This document shows, piece after piece, positions 47,350 through 61,700 of a stretch of DNA of 64,000 bases. The notes under the pieces are model-generated. The model was given only the letters and a program-made list of their open reading frames with translations, did no database searches and had not been told where the DNA came from. The position numbers and the translations under genes were made by a program. Numbering within the stretch: position 1 is the first letter of the stretch; each line of letters opens with the position of its first letter. Source of the stretch: Homalodisca vitripennis (taxonomy: Eukaryota; Arthropoda; Insecta; Hemiptera; Cicadellidae); NCBI RefSeq assembly GCF_021130785.1, contig NC_060214.1, forward strand, positions 43,135,001 to 43,199,000, written 5' to 3'.

Positions 47350-50300
47350 CAGTTGGACTGGGTGACAAGTTATCAGGTCTGACTCTCCTACGAAACAAGA
47401 CACTAACTGATATTGAACCTTGTTTGTACACCGAAGTTAGTGACAGATTCTGTTGTGTAACAGGATTACATCTCGGTGTCACGGCAACTTCGAGTGATTA
47501 AGTTTGTGATTAGTTTCTAATAGATTTGATTTAGCGGGAATTTTTGGCAAGCCTACGAACATTAATGTAAAATGCTGTAAATGCAACTCAATCATACTAC
47601 ACTTTTGGATGTTGCATTTTATAAATTGAGATATAGTACCATAATTATACTTTTAGGTGGTAAGCCTGAAATTATTAGAAGTACACCTAACATACTGCTT
47701 GTAACATACAGTTCATCAGTTAAACAAGATAATATTAATTTAAGTACATCCTTAACAATTATTCCCAAGACTTGATTTTATATAAAAAAAATAGGGATCC
47801 AAGGGGGTCATATAGAATTCGTAACATTGTGTCTTTGGGATAACTCTTGATAGAAAGGTCCTAGAGACTTGAAATTCGGTACACGATTTCCAAGAAAGAG
47901 GTCTACTTACTTTTTCGGTCTGCGCTACTTTTTTTACTTTTTACCGAGTTCCACAATTCAGTTCATTAAGCTTTATTCTATTACCTTACAGTTTTTATCA
48001 TTTATCAGGGAGGCAACTCGTCGTAAGGTGGATCTCTCCTTATAAGTTCCAAATAAAGAGAAAATTTAAATAAAAGGACCAAAAACACGCCATTTGGAGA
48101 ATGAGACCCAACCAAGAGAGTTGATTCTAGCTTCTATCATTCAGGTAAGTTGGGTTGAAATATTTATGATTAATGAAAATAAGAGGGGAAATTAACGAGA
48201 TATTCAGTTTGATTTCATTAATCAATGTTACTGTTACTTGTGGTGTTTTAGAAATCTGCAAAGAAAAGCTGTCACGTGCTTAATAATGTTATGTCTGTCA
48301 CGTAGAATATGAGAGTAGACCTACTGAATCGCTCCATTCGCCTCTTTTTTCACAGTTATAGACTGCAGCGATCTATGTGATTTTCTGAATTCCTTGAAGT
48401 CCATAACACAAATTCATGATACATGTTAACCATAAAAGAGTGGTTTTACAAGTACCACCGTGACGTGGTAGCGGGTGCTAGTGGTTTATATATGCATCGA
48501 GTTAGATGGGACTTTTTATTCAACACGATCAGTGCTACCAACTTAACCAACCTGATATAGATTGTGTTCACGTGATCTTGTAATTCTGCTTTGAGTACTG
48601 AAGTCGTGTTGATGTGTGAAAAGTTTTATTTAGTACCGATGTGAATCAAAACGATTTATAGATGATATTAATTCAATGAAACCTTTGTGAGATTCTGCAG
48701 AGAAAGTAGCTCATCAGAAAAACACAAAATGATCGGTTGACCACTGAAGCCTGCCCGCCAGAGTTAGATATTTTACTCTGAGGATCATCTTACACTATGT
48801 AAAAACAAGTGTATTAGAAACTGCGAAATAATTTAAATGTTGTTACATAAACATGGTGTGTTGAGTGGACACAAATTTGTAAGCTTTATGTCAATAATAT
48901 AAATGTAAATATGTTTTACAGAGTACACTGTTTTAGTAAATTTTTATTTCCCTCACCTCATCAATGATGGTATATTTAACAATCTCATTACATTTACAAT
49001 AACATTCTAGCCAGGTAGCAAGGACCAATAAAGAATTCCCGACCGGTATCTCACTGATTATCATTGTGTCATCAGTCTGATTACAGACGTGCCTTGGTTA
49101 TAATACTTTTCTATTGTATTTTCGAACACAAAGCCCTAAGAAGTAATTGATAAAAATTACACATCTATATGGTTTATTATTTTCTCTTACCATCGCAACC
49201 AAAAGGTACATTTTTGTATTTAGAATTTTGAACACTTGAAGAATTAAAGTTACTGCATTATTATTTAAGTAAAGTTAATAAAAATACTTCAAACCATAAA
49301 TTTTACTTGTAAAAATATAATATTACTTTCTTGTTTAAATTTCACTCAAAAAATCCTAGTGAATAAACAAATACTATATAAAGACGTTCTAAAAATGTAG
49401 AATTTTATTTTACGTATTCTGTTGTCGATAACTAAATTATTTATCTTGAGTACGTCCCAAATCTTCAGAGGTTATTGTCGTGGTTACTATTTTTCTTCGT
49501 AGTTAGCCCAGCCTTACTGTCAGACGAATCCTTGCTGAACAGAAGATACAACTTTGCTTGTGCAATGGTTTTGTTAAAATCCACTTTCAAAGACACCATA
49601 CGATTTAATTTAAATATTTATAATCAAAAAGTCAGGGAAAAACTTGGGAAAGAAATATGTTAGAATTGACTCAATGTGTGAATGACAATACTTTATAGTA
49701 GTAATATATATGTAATGGAAGATATACATTACTAAAGTAATATAAACAAAAAGTTTTTGAAGGAAACCTCTTATTATAATGCAATAAAGTTCAATTTGCG
49801 CAGTTATCCATATCGTACCTACATTGCGATGTGTTCAAACTCTAATGTCTAGATAACAACGCTAGAGACACGGTAATATTTATATCGCAAGTATACCCGT
49901 AAATCCATGATACTTATCTGCCATTGTATTCCAAACTAAGTGGTGAGATAGGGGTTTAAAGCTTTAGGAAAAATATATGCGTTGTGTTTTATACAAATAT
50001 ATAAAACGTTGTATGTAATATAAATCTTGTGACACATATTTTAGAAATATTTCCCAGTATATAACGTAGCTATAACGGAGATGTTGTGTGAAAACGAATT
50101 TGACCATGTTCTTCCGTGGGAGTTGGCTGAGCGTAAGAGAAGTTTAATTACCAGCAGGATATCTCGAGAATGATGTCATAAATGGCCTTGGAATTTTACA
50201 AACAGTGGACCAGTTTTTTTGTAGCACAAAACGTCTTGTTTATTAGACGTAGATTACAAACTAACTTTAGTAAAGGACTTTCCCGGTAATTTGTCATCTT

Positions 50301-53300
50301 TCAGTGATACAACATGTCAGTAATAGCATGTGTCAAGATTTGCAATCTGATCTCCTTCTCAGGCAACTAACCTAGCAAGTAACAACAATATAGGTAAAAT
50401 AAGCAAATCAAACCAGAGCGTTGTCGGATGCTCAAGTCAGAAATCACAACTATGTTGTTGACATAACGTAGCTAGGGTAGAAAGGGCTGATTCAATGCGA
50501 AAGCTAAGTTTACCTCCCTCCTAGTGCTACATCCGAAATCTGATGCTGTCAAAGACTTTACTCCTGTAATGTAGAGGCGTGTTCGTCTCAAGATATTGAA
50601 AAATGTACCGACGGAGAAGTTCAAAAGAGACATACAGACTACAAAATATAGAGTAATTTTGGTGAAGAAGTACTATCATTGTCTTATCAGGTGCACAATT
50701 GAGTGTGCTACGCTGTTTTAGACACGATATCTGAGCATAGTGAAGCAACTGAGTTTTATAGATATAAAGAATTTATATAGGGAAAGGGTTTAATCAATGC
50801 GAATGTAGAGTTTAGTTCAAATTCACCTTCCTCCAATCGCAGGGTCTGAAATCTGTTGGTTTTTGTTGTTCCAAGGAAGAAATGTACCGGTATATATATT
50901 GGTGTTGGTGTCATAATATCATAAGGCAACCCGTATGTAAGTGCACACTTTTATTTTTTCTTTAGGTATGGTCATTATTACTTGTATCGGTTAATATTGT
51001 ATGTAAAAAATTATCAACACATTTTTCTTCACAAAGAATTTATATTTTACGTGCTTGAATTTATGTCTGGAATAAGAAAACTTGGTGTAAACTTGTGTTA
51101 GATAGGAATATTGGATTTAAGAGCCATAAAAGTATAATTGCGTTTCTCCTTTGCGTATTAAGTAGACTTAAAGGACTTCAATATTTTCTTATTTTACCTA
51201 TCACGCTATTTTGAACATCTAATCATCTCAAACGTTAAACTATTTAGATATAACTATAGTTATAAATCGTTGTGACAGTATAATGTTTTGCACGTCTATA
51301 AGTATGTAATGTTTATTTAAACATTCTGTACACACATTTGTACGTAATATACTTGGCCTGTAAAGCCATATACACGATTATGCATGTTGTAATATGTATA
51401 TGGTTATTGTTAATATAGAACAGTTTGGTATGCGTTCAGGTAAAATTTTATGTTATAAATTACCTGAAAATCTTTAACTTTATTTTATTAAATATATTTC
51501 AGACTTAGGCTTCATTATCGTATACTTAATATTTACCTGGGTAGTGTAAGATAAGCGGACCCGGTTTTTATATCAAAGAATGCAATCCTCGATACCTAAT
51601 ATTTGCATCTCAAATCCTAGAATATCAATCGATATAAAAGTATCTATAGTGCTCTATAAAAGACATGTTTTAAATTGAAATATGAATTTAATATTAACAG
51701 TGATAAAGCCAATTATTTTAACCATAAATTAGGAAAACTGAAGACGACCATATTTGCTACTCTCACAGTTATATTTGTTTCTTTCCCACAAATTTGAAAG
51801 TATTTACAGCTGTTGATATAGATTATATCAGTTAATTGTTAAAAATAATTAATTTGTATCGATTGATTATACCGATGGCTATGATTATAATATCGATATG
51901 ATTGTAATATCGTTTGCCAATTTCGATATAAAAAAATCGTACCCTACCCAAATACCTATGAAATGTAACATATATTGATAAGGAATTCACTAATTGGATT
52001 GTATTATTCCACGGAGGCTGTGTTGAAGACGAAGAAAAGTAGAAGTAGCGGAATTAAACGCCTAACAAGTGCTCGCTGGAGCGTGGATCTCCTGGGATTT
52101 ATAGCGAGTATTGTTCCTAACTGTACAAACTGGACTGAAAACCCAGTGTTATTGTCACAGTCGTTCTGTGGAACGAGCTCTCGTCCTCATCATTTAATAA
52201 TAATCAAATACAATTCCAGAATCAATAACAGGAATTAGCTGTACCTTATAGAAAATATTTTAAATTTAGTATCGCACTAAAAAAATATAAATAATCACAT
52301 TGTGGCCATATGAAAATAGTAATTTTGCATTATCATAATGATAATTTATCATATTATGAAATATTTTGCATTCATCGCAACTTAGATACACGTTTTTTAA
52401 TAAAGAATAACCTTAATAATCGAATTATTACTTGCACAATTTTATATTTACATGAAATATTATTATTCATTAATATTAATTAAATTTTTAGAATATAAAA
52501 TAGAATATATTAAGAATATGACACAGTAAAGAAGAGTGTCTAGATTGGTATAAAGCATATTTGGTATCAATCGAAAGCCTTAAAACTCTAGATTTTGGAG
52601 TTCAGTTTACGATAATTTGTATACCCTATGGGCCTCCAAAGTTTTAACGTTAGTCCAATTAGAATACTGTTGTCTAGTTTAAAACAGATGATTTATAATC
52701 CATAAATGTGATGTTTAGGCACCTATTCTCAATACACTAACTATCAGCTGATTTGCTGTAATATACACTAACGAACTCTAGCTGGATTTGGAGACTTTTG
52801 ACGTTAATTACTTTGGTGCTAATACTATTTAGAATTAACTGTAAATTCGTGTATTCGTATATATATATATATCACTAAAAACGTGGACACTAATGATAGC
52901 CTTATGAAACACGTAAGTAAGCAAATTGTTTTGTAAATCAGAAAATACTTCAATGTTTACTCAAGATTGTATTGAAAGCCGAATGGATACATAGGGTATT
53001 TCAAAAGTTACTACACTAAACAAAACTACATTTAAGATACCACTAAAAGTTCAGTTATAGATTCTGATCATACTTACTCTAATTGTAGTACCTCCTTCTA
53101 ATCTAATGAACAATAAACCATACTTTAGTTCCCGTTTATGATAACCATGATGTTTAACTTTGACTGTTTATATAGAGAGTTCATATATTTCATTAAAGTT
53201 TGAGAAGCCTAATCTTAACCCTCGAAATATAGGTAAGAAATTATATGGCTCCCATATAGATGATCTAATGGATGTGAAACGTTCTAAAAAAGATAAAGCA

Positions 53301-54500
53301 GTTTGAACTTTCAAATCTGCAACTTCCGCTAACACGTATGTCAATCCTATTTTATTACTACTGATGACTTGAAAGTATATGTACCGATCTATCAACCAGA
53401 AAGAACGTGAACATTTCCTAACATAGGCCCATGTGTATAACTGAGGAGGAAGATCCATCCTACAGGTGAAAATATGTCAAAAATAATATTCCAAAAATTA
53501 CATACATAATTTGTTCTTGATTATGGTGAAATTTGAAGGGAATCGTTGCTTGTATTTCGTACCTTATTTCATAATAAATGTGATATAGTTTCTAATCTGG
53601 TTTTATGATTTATAATTGTTTTGGTATACCTCGAAATTGCAAAAGTTCTAAAGGTGCCCTAGTCGTTTCCAAATAATAAATTTTTGATGTGAAATATACT
53701 TAACACTAGAATTTGCTCATTTTGTGTCTAGCACATGGTCGATAAGTTTACTTCTGAATGTAATGCTCAAATAGAAGTCAAGGAGGCAATTGCCTACAGA
53801 AATGTATTATAAGCGAAGCCAAGACAATGCTATTTCTGGACCATAATTAATATATTTCCAAATATATACTATACTTCCAAATAAAAATGAGAATAAACTA
53901 AGGAAATATTAATATTATATCTGTTTAACCATCAAAATCACAAGTGACCAAAGTGAACCTGGCAAAGTGAATGAAAGAACTATTACACATAAACCATGAT
54001 CGTAAAAACTTTGATCCTAAATTCGCTCATAATTATTATAAAAAATTCCAGAATAGGGAATTGGTTTGGAAGACACATGTATAAATTAAAAATATTGGTC
54101 TGATATCTCAGAATTCTAAATCAGCTTATGATAATGGTTTATAATCTATTTTAATTATTATTATTCTTTGAAGGGTGATGAAGCAAGTTAATAGTTTTAT
54201 TGAGTTAAGTCCATAACGAAAACTGATTTATCTGCTGTTCTATGTTCTAATGAAAATAAAGAAAAGATTATTGATAAATCTTAAAAAAAAACATACTTTT
54301 ATCTCTAATATGGATCTATATAATTATTATTTTTATCGGCAGTAATACGAAAACAGGAGCTTAAGTATCTGTAAGTGGAACAGCAAATCCAGTGTACCTT
54401 ATACATTAAAAATGTAATTTATAATGATAAATCGCATGTTAAACATAGCGGCATTATCATAAAACAGACTCGATCCATTTAAAAACAATTATTTTAATAA
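47350..54500. other. Seven-kb AT-rich interval without a supported gene
   Basis: Scattered short frames (47581-47775 and 51975-52238 plus; 50527-50748 and 53168-53458 minus) show no motif I recognise. No tRNA or clear transposon end was seen. A short (TA)n lies at 52857-52872. ATCGATAT-rich sequence occurs around 51800-51950. Confidence 0.45.
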
Positions 54501-54519
54501 ACACGACGATGTATAGTAC

Positions 54520-54640
54520 TATAGGGTAGATAGGTCAGGAGGTGGGGTAGCCCTCCTCATCAATAACACATTATAACACATTGTATTGGATGTTTATATT
54601 CCTCAAGGGTTTCATAACAATGGAGTAAATTTAATGAGGA
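54520..54640 (+). pseudogene. LINE endonuclease scrap
   Basis: A short frame reads YRVDRSGGGVALLINNTL before a stop. This fits the 'R--R-GGGVA-lv' block of the apurinic-like endonuclease of non-LTR retrotransposons. LDVYIPQG follows shortly after. No other endonuclease block is intact nearby. Confidence 0.5.
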
Positions 54641-54767
54641 TATAACTATAGAATTGTAAAAAGTATGACAGTATAATATTCTCAGTTTGCATAACTTCAT
54701 TTCATCGAGTTTGTACTTAGCTTTTTGCTCTCTTAGGACAAGAAGCTTATAAATTGCACATAGTCCT

Positions 54768-54835
54768 ATAAGGACCTTTACGCTCCTTTCGAAGTGACAG
54801 GATATTCTGGATGAATAAGGTTTGGGGTAGGAGTC
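54768..54835. repeat. Diverged repeat, member 1
   Basis: Similar to 56155-56220: AAGGACCTTTACGCTCCTT against AAAGACCTTCGCTTCTTAT, then a shared order of GATAATC/GATATTC and GGATGGGG-like stretches. It may be part of the 5' region of a retroelement, given its less AT-rich composition to 55190. Confidence 0.4.
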
Positions 54836-56154
54836 GCCAAATATCGAGATTCATGACGAAGAATTTAGGGCACTAATCTCAAGTCACGTCCCATCGAAAG
54901 AAGGAGAGGCCAGCTTTGTAAAAGCCTCTCCAGGCAAATCAGGAAGGGGGTGGTACACCCTTATGTTGAGGCTAGCAAGAACCTCTGAAACTTAGGAAAC
55001 GAACCCCACAAACTCCAACGGGCATCTACCGCAGTAGACTATACCCATCGAATTACTCTTGTAGAATCTCGACATTTTCGGTTAGCGATGTGCCAATGCT
55101 GGTCATCCATAAGGTTTCTCAGATTTAAGTGACAGATCGGTGGTTGTTCAGTGTGGGTTCAACTGGATATAAACAAGCCAGAAGTGGTCCCTGCTGGGTA
55201 AGTTAATAATGATACTTTGCCTAGTTTTTTTACTCCTTTCAAATTTATATAATTATTTTGGAAATTTGAGGCACTAATGGCGTCAAAGGACATGTAGACA
55301 TACATTCATGGAAGACTTAGGTCATGTATTCCGAAACTGTAGAGAAAATACTCTTATACTGGATCTCTTCTAAAAACAGAGTGAAATCGATATTTCAATA
55401 GATTCCCAAACCCTGGATACTATATCACATCCTCAGTGGTGTTCGAAAGAATGAAAATTTTGGATTAACTATTAGATCAGTTTACGACAATATCAGATCA
55501 AATACCATTTGCCTGTAAAAACAACACATGAATGTATATTATGTAGATCTCCATTTCAAAGTTCAGTATTTTTACCTTGTCCATTATGGTCAACTTTACG
55601 TTCTGAGCAAATTGCGAATTAGAGTATCTGGCGTCAATATATTCACATACACAACTGTAAACAAAACGGTTTCAGATCACTTGCAATAAAAGTAATTACA
55701 CTTAAACCTTTAAGTGAAATATCCTTTCAAATAAAGTAGACGACTAAGTACACATTTGCATCTTAAAGTAAATATTCTAATTTTGAAGATGTATTTGAAG
55801 TGTTCGGAGGATTTTCTAGAAAAAGTAACACCTTCTTTTCCTTTACTTCAAAAATCTCCACACGATTCTATTCTCACAATCAACGACAAAGAAACGGAGT
55901 TCTATAGTCCGTTTAAAATTTAAGAGTTTTGAAATTATCTATTTCATAACAACGAAAACTCTTTATGATATAACATTACTAAACATTATTATGAATATTT
56001 TATATGTACAAAGATGTGAGCGCTTCTTTAAACAAATATGTTAAGGAAATGCCGAATACAAAACTATCCGATCAAAAACATTAGGGCTCAATAGTATTGT
56101 GGTAAAATATTTTTGTTCACTAAGGAAATGAAGAGAACCACTCATTACACTTTA

Positions 56155-56220
56155 TCCTAAAAAGACCTTCGCTTCTTATGGAGTAACATGATAATCAGGG
56201 TGGGTAAGGATGGGGATAGG
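56155..56220. repeat. Diverged repeat, member 2
   Basis: Weak but ordered similarity to 54768-54835. The sequence on to about 56480 is also less AT-rich than the average here and has no coding frame of note. Confidence 0.4.
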
Positions 56221-56617
56221 GACTTACTCATGATGGGATTGAGATCCCATGAGGTCTCTGATACAGAGATAGCTACCACTATACCTCAGTCATGTGGATA
56301 AAGAGATGACTTCTGTGTCGGCATCTTACTCTAATTAGGTGAAGGGAAGCATACTAACTCTTGTTTAGATTTTAATCATTTAGTTTTAGGGGAATCTCAA
56401 AGTCATCTTCCGCAGTCAACTAGACTTGCAGACCAGCCCATTTACAACATTATCTTGACAATGGCGACCTGGAGACCTATTATTATTATCTTATTATTAA
56501 CGTTATCTTTGCAGCTCCTGGAGAACTATTGTGTTTTCCAAATTTATGTGACACATTGGTTTAAACTGTACCCAATATAAGTACGAGTATATAGTATACC
56601 AGTCAGAAGTGAACCCT

Positions 56618-58740
56618 CCTGGGGGGTTGTGGCAACACGGTTGTCCGACAAGTAGGAGATACAAGTTAGAGTTCCAGGGACTTATTGTAAAAAATTAATT
56701 AAAATGAAATTAGACTATTTATACATAAGATGTGACGTGTACTTTTCTGTTTTACCTGAGCAATTGTTACGTAGAACTGATCACTCTACATAACGTAATT
56801 TTACATCCAAATGAAGAAGCTGCAACATTCATTGTTGCTGCAATAACAGAACGGTCACTGATTAGACGCCAATCAGCTGTTCAAATAAAGGTTCGACTGC
56901 TGCTACGGTAAGCGATAAGGACGCCAACGACATGATCGTTGATCACCGACAGCTGTTCCGTGGAACTCGTGCCGTGCGACAAGTCGGCAACGGACTGGAT
57001 TTGACTTCTGGATTTGGCTGTGCTAGTGCGTGGTGAAGCCGACATCAAGCCCTTCAGCATCGCTGGATTTTGAGAGCCTGGATAAAGGAGTTAGGCTAAG
57101 GTGACCCATTACCATGCCATTAATATTTTGTCGCTTGCGTATGTCAGTTAGTAAAATTTCAGTTTAATAATTTTGTTTTTACAGAATTAAATATCTGCGG
57201 TAAACTAAGCCTTGGGCCTCGTAGTAAGATTGTCTAGTCCTGTCGATAAAAGTAGGAAATTAATAATTTATCTGTAATAAATTAATACTAATCTAGTCTT
57301 TTAATAATTCACGGAGATAAATAGTTGTAAATACGTGTTAATAGTGTCAAATACTGTAACCACAAATTGTTTCTGTAAATTGTACATAATTAGGCCGAGA
57401 TATTATCTCGTAACAATTGCATCGTCTCTCATAAATTTCCTTACTAAACTTGTTAACACTGTTCTATAAACAAAAGTGGGCCGACTAATGTAAACTAATT
57501 GTAATAAATATTAGGTAATCTAGAGATTAAATATATGAGTAGGCTATGTTATATGGAACTGTATATCAAAAATGAATTTAGTTGATACGATATTGTTGGA
57601 GTGAAGACTATTTCGGAGTGATTATGTTTAAGGGCTTTTACTGGACCTGTCACTCAGCACTGGTAGTCCTGCTGACCCACGAGTCGACTTTTCTGCAGGA
57701 CCGGCCCAATTACTTGGTGGTCTACGGCGGGTGCTCGCGCCCTGTGTCTCACTCGCGCCCTGTGTCTCACTCGCGCCTAACGGACATTCTGCGCGAATTC
57801 CATACGCGCCGTGATTCGAGCGTGGATCGCACGGACGACACAATCGACGGCTCGTGTTTGTGTTTTTGTGTCCGCCCAGTTGGTGAGTAGACTTTACACT
57901 ACTTATTCAATCGTGCTCCCTTGGGAGGTCGGACTAACTCCGTCAATGTCATTGTGGAGCCTCTACCTATCGGACTAGGTCTGAATAACTGCATTAGTGT
58001 GGATCCAGTTCCGAACTTTAACACATGTGGCTCAACTTTAATTTAATGTCTAGCCATTCTGTATTCATGTGTATTATTGTTTTGTAATTTTGTAGTTCAG
58101 GAATGTGGTCATCATGATTTTGGCCACTGTAATTTTGTATTAATAATTAGAGCGCTCCTACCGTAATAATTTTTCGTATTTTTATTTCAACTTGGCCAAC
58201 GAGTTATGTTTAAGTTTCCATAATTATTTGTTTATTCATTTCTAAAGCACTGTAGGTGCTGATACTAACTACGCTTACTGAATATTTAGTTTAAGACTTT
58301 AGCACTGTGAGAGAAATAGGCAATACAGATTGAAATACGTGAAATATTGGTTTAAATTTCTAATTGCCTGATATTTACTTGGATACCTTGCAACTTACTA
58401 TTAGAAAATAATCAACCGAAGTCTGTGGCTAATTTAAGTACCTAAGGCTTAGTGTCGTAAACATAATAGTTCTTGCGTGCATGGTAGTGGTCTCGATTGA
58501 GCATACCTGAGGGCAGGAAACTGTTCCTTGTTAGAGACCTGCAACTATCACCCCCCATCAACAAGGTGGCGCCCTTATTCCCGAGCAAACCGTACCCATC
58601 TGGGTATCCTTCAATCTTAGTAGTCCTCTATCACTGCTCAAGAACTTGGTTGTCCCGGCGCTCTACAAATACTCACGCCCTTCTCCACTGAGCGAGGCCG
58701 ACAATATTGCTAACCCTCGAGGAGGGGTGGCAAAGAATAT
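56618..58740. mobile_element. Possible LTR-retrotransposon fragment
   Basis: Two places share an ACCCTC-GG-GGGG-TGGCAA layout: 56620-56640 (ACCCTCCTGGGGGGTTGTGG) and about 58712-58732 (ACCCTCGAGGAGGGGTGGCA). This resembles a polypurine tract next to an LTR start. AATAAAGGTTCGACTGCTGC at 56884 could be a polyadenylation region. The segment is less AT-rich than its neighbours. No gag or pol motif is visible and I could not define a pair of LTRs, so this is tentative. Confidence 0.25.
57735..57777. repeat. 18-bp tandem repeat, ~2.4 units
   Basis: TCGCGCCCTGTGTCTCAC repeated at 57735 and 57753 with a partial third. It lies in the most GC-rich spot of the window. Open frames on both strands (57582-57890 plus, 57628-57843 minus) cross it and neither has a known motif. 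Confidence 0.9.
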
Positions 58741-58759
58741 TCTAATACTGTACACATTA

Positions 58760-61120
58760 ATAAACATATCCCGATGTTACAGTCATAATGAAAAAGATTG
58801 ATTAATGATTAACACGTAACTGCATTTATGAGACTTTCAGATAAAACTTTATCCATAATTTTACGTGGAGTCTTTGCTAGAAATATTTATTGGCAAAACT
58901 GTTGGCTGAGATCGTACAATACAGACCGTATAAAATACCAGAGAACGGTTACATTACAGCCCCCTCGTTGGTCAAGTATAGAATCATATGCATAAAATAG
59001 TTTCGTTTAGTTTTGTAAAAATAAATCGTGATCAATTTTATGATGTCAGAGTAACGTCTGTTGTAGCTCAAACTTTTAACTAATTGAATGTGTGAATCTA
59101 TGTGAATAAACACTGTGTTGTATTATAACAAGTACAAACTAACTTTTCTGTTCAGTTTTAATAGTGCCCTGTGGTGAAATTAAGTTTTAAATAACTGGAA
59201 TTCTCAATTCTAGAGTTTTTTGCCATTAGAATTTTCCAAAAACTTGACTTATGACAAAATAAATGTTTCGAATCAAAGATAATGATATGTAGTTTGGCTC
59301 CTAGCAATGTTTGTTTATACAAACCTGAGCGTAATTTCGTGCTTAAATATAACTTAACATTCCCTCGATATAACAAATCCTTTATAACCAACACATAAAA
59401 CTGGCTAGAATAAATATTTGATTCGGTTTTTTGTCTCATTATTTTCTAGCGATATTTGATGTTTTACGATATCGAGACATCAGAACCACTATGAAAAACT
59501 ATAAATATCATATGTGGTGACAAGTAAAAATATGATATAAATGTCAGATGGTCAATAAAGGTAATGAAATTAAAATTGTATACAACATGTACTATTAAGT
59601 GTAACTGTATTGCTATTAGAATCCATTCAACCGTCTAAGGCTTAGAAAATCCATACAGGATAACTAAACAGCATATATAAGTAACTTTTGATTACTAGAG
59701 TAAAACAGCGAGCTTACATTTTATTATTACTCATACATTTAATGGGTCTTTATTTCTTTAAAATTTTAAGATAGTGTTTATTAGATAGTTAGATATATTG
59801 ATAGATAGATAGATAGATTAGATAGATTGATTAGCAACGTCTGATAATTGTGTTATGATGTTATATATGTATAAATATTTAGATAATGTTTAAGTAAATT
59901 TAAATAAAACAGTTCATTTTTTACTCTAAACAACTCTTTATAAATGTAATAAGTCGATGATTTCTCTAAAGTTCGGTGGAATGTTCCATATCTTGATAGT
60001 ATTTTCAAATCTCATGTGTTCTTTACATGCAGTGTTTTCAGTTAGTGAAGGAGTAAAACTATCTTCAATGACAAGTTATTCTGTTGAGGTTACTTAGAAG
60101 AAAGAATCTCCAAATTTGTTCATATTTCACATGTACAGGAATATTGAAAAATCGTGTGGAAAGCACATATAGATTTCTCAATGGAATAAAGGAAAAACCA
60201 AAACTACGTAGGCATAGGATATAGTGATAAGCAGATGAAAACAATAGTTGGAGCTCTGTCCATATTTACCTAAAGGCTTTTAAGTCATACCTAAAGGATG
60301 GAGCTTCTTTCCGCATAGTGGAACCAAGATAATATGATTGAGGTTAGGAAAATTTAATTTTAATGGAATAAAAAGAATATTGTATTTTCAAGGGAAATAA
60401 TGTGCCGAAAACTAAATAGTCAGCAGACAAAAAACCAACAACAAGAGAATATTTGGTTGTTTTATTTCATATTTATTGTATTGCCTATTAATAACAGCTT
60501 TAATTAAAATGATATGCAATACAGTTTATTGTTTGGAAAGTTGTATTTTCTACAGTTTGATAGAGTCAAATAAACATGTAGTCAAATAGAACTTCTTTAT
60601 TCTCATACACAATCGTTACCTTGTATTGAGACGCACCATTTTCTTATAGTATACAATTATTTGACGTTATAATTCTAACCAGTTTCATTTAGGTAAAACA
60701 AAATTACTATTCCCATTGAGTGGAGCTCAAAAACGTATTCAGTGAGTAGAAGCATTTTTATAATAAAATGTTCTTCAATTTAGTTTTAAAAGAATTTTTA
60801 CTGGTACAGTACTAAAAAGGTAGATTATTATACTACGTGTCTTGATTAACATGCATTTAATAGGATTTGTTTTTGTTGACCGAAGTCCTTTAGGAAATAC
60901 TAATAGCTGATTTTGTCGTGTCCACTCTTATTCTTTACCAGTTACTATGAGAGACACATTCAATCCAGCTACTGTACCAAAGTGGCCATATAGGTGTCAT
61001 ATAAAAAACAACATAATAAACCAACTTTAGGTAGTCAGTATATAAGAATTCAGAAATATGTCAAAATAACACAGCCATTTACTAAGTATAGTACAAATGA
61101 TGTCAATGTGACTGAAACAA
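58760..61120. other. AT-rich interval without a supported gene
   Basis: The minus frame 59158-59439 (93 codons) shows no recognisable motif. A GATA microsatellite is listed separately. Confidence 0.5.
59783..59830. repeat. (GATA)n microsatellite, interrupted
   Basis: TAGATAGATAGATAGATTAGATAGATT type sequence. Confidence 0.9.
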
Positions 61121-61294
61121 CTAGGGTAAAATTCTTATTTGGGCCAAGGAAAATACGATTTTTTTTTCAAGAACAGCTACATCATCAGTTACAGCAATAA
61201 TTTCATATATGGGAAATTTTTGAGGAAATGGACAACATCAGTCTTCTCAGTATTCAAATCGAGACTGTTGTATGTAAATCATAAAAATATTACA

Positions 61295-61700
61295 TTAACT
61301 GGACGTTGGAAAATTATTAAGATATATAAAAGAATCCACAACAACGTCTAACATGGTATCCGCATATTGAATTTCAGATAGAGACAAAGGCACATTAAGA
61401 TCATTTATATATACAATGAACAAGGAGCCCAGAATAGAACCTTGTGGTACGCCTTCTGATATTGGAAGGAAATCTGCCTTTGTGTCACCTGCTTCATTAG
61501 ATACCTGCAAACAATATAAAACGATATGTGGGATATGATCAGAACCGTCATCCAGTATTGTCCAATTATTTATAGCAAAAGAACTTCATGACTGACATTA
61601 TCTAAGCATTTACAAAAAGTCCCAGCTTCATATCTGCGCCTGTACAGAGCTGCATGGTTAATTTTGAGAAGCTCTGCAATGGCATTAGAAGTGAACTTAT
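61295..61700 (-). pseudogene. Non-LTR reverse transcriptase fragment
   Basis: On the minus strand about 61590 reads CLDNVSHEVLL (end of RT motif A). After a gap, the frame 61510-61295 reads PISEGVPQGSILGSLFIVYI (motif B) with NDL next, and later IQYADT (motif C missing one Asp). Frames are broken between and after. A separate LINE lineage from the other two relics by its sequence. Confidence 0.75.

Noticed and set aside
53168..53458. 96-codon minus-strand frame as a host gene
   Set aside because: No hydrophobic pattern, domain motif or splice context that I could support.
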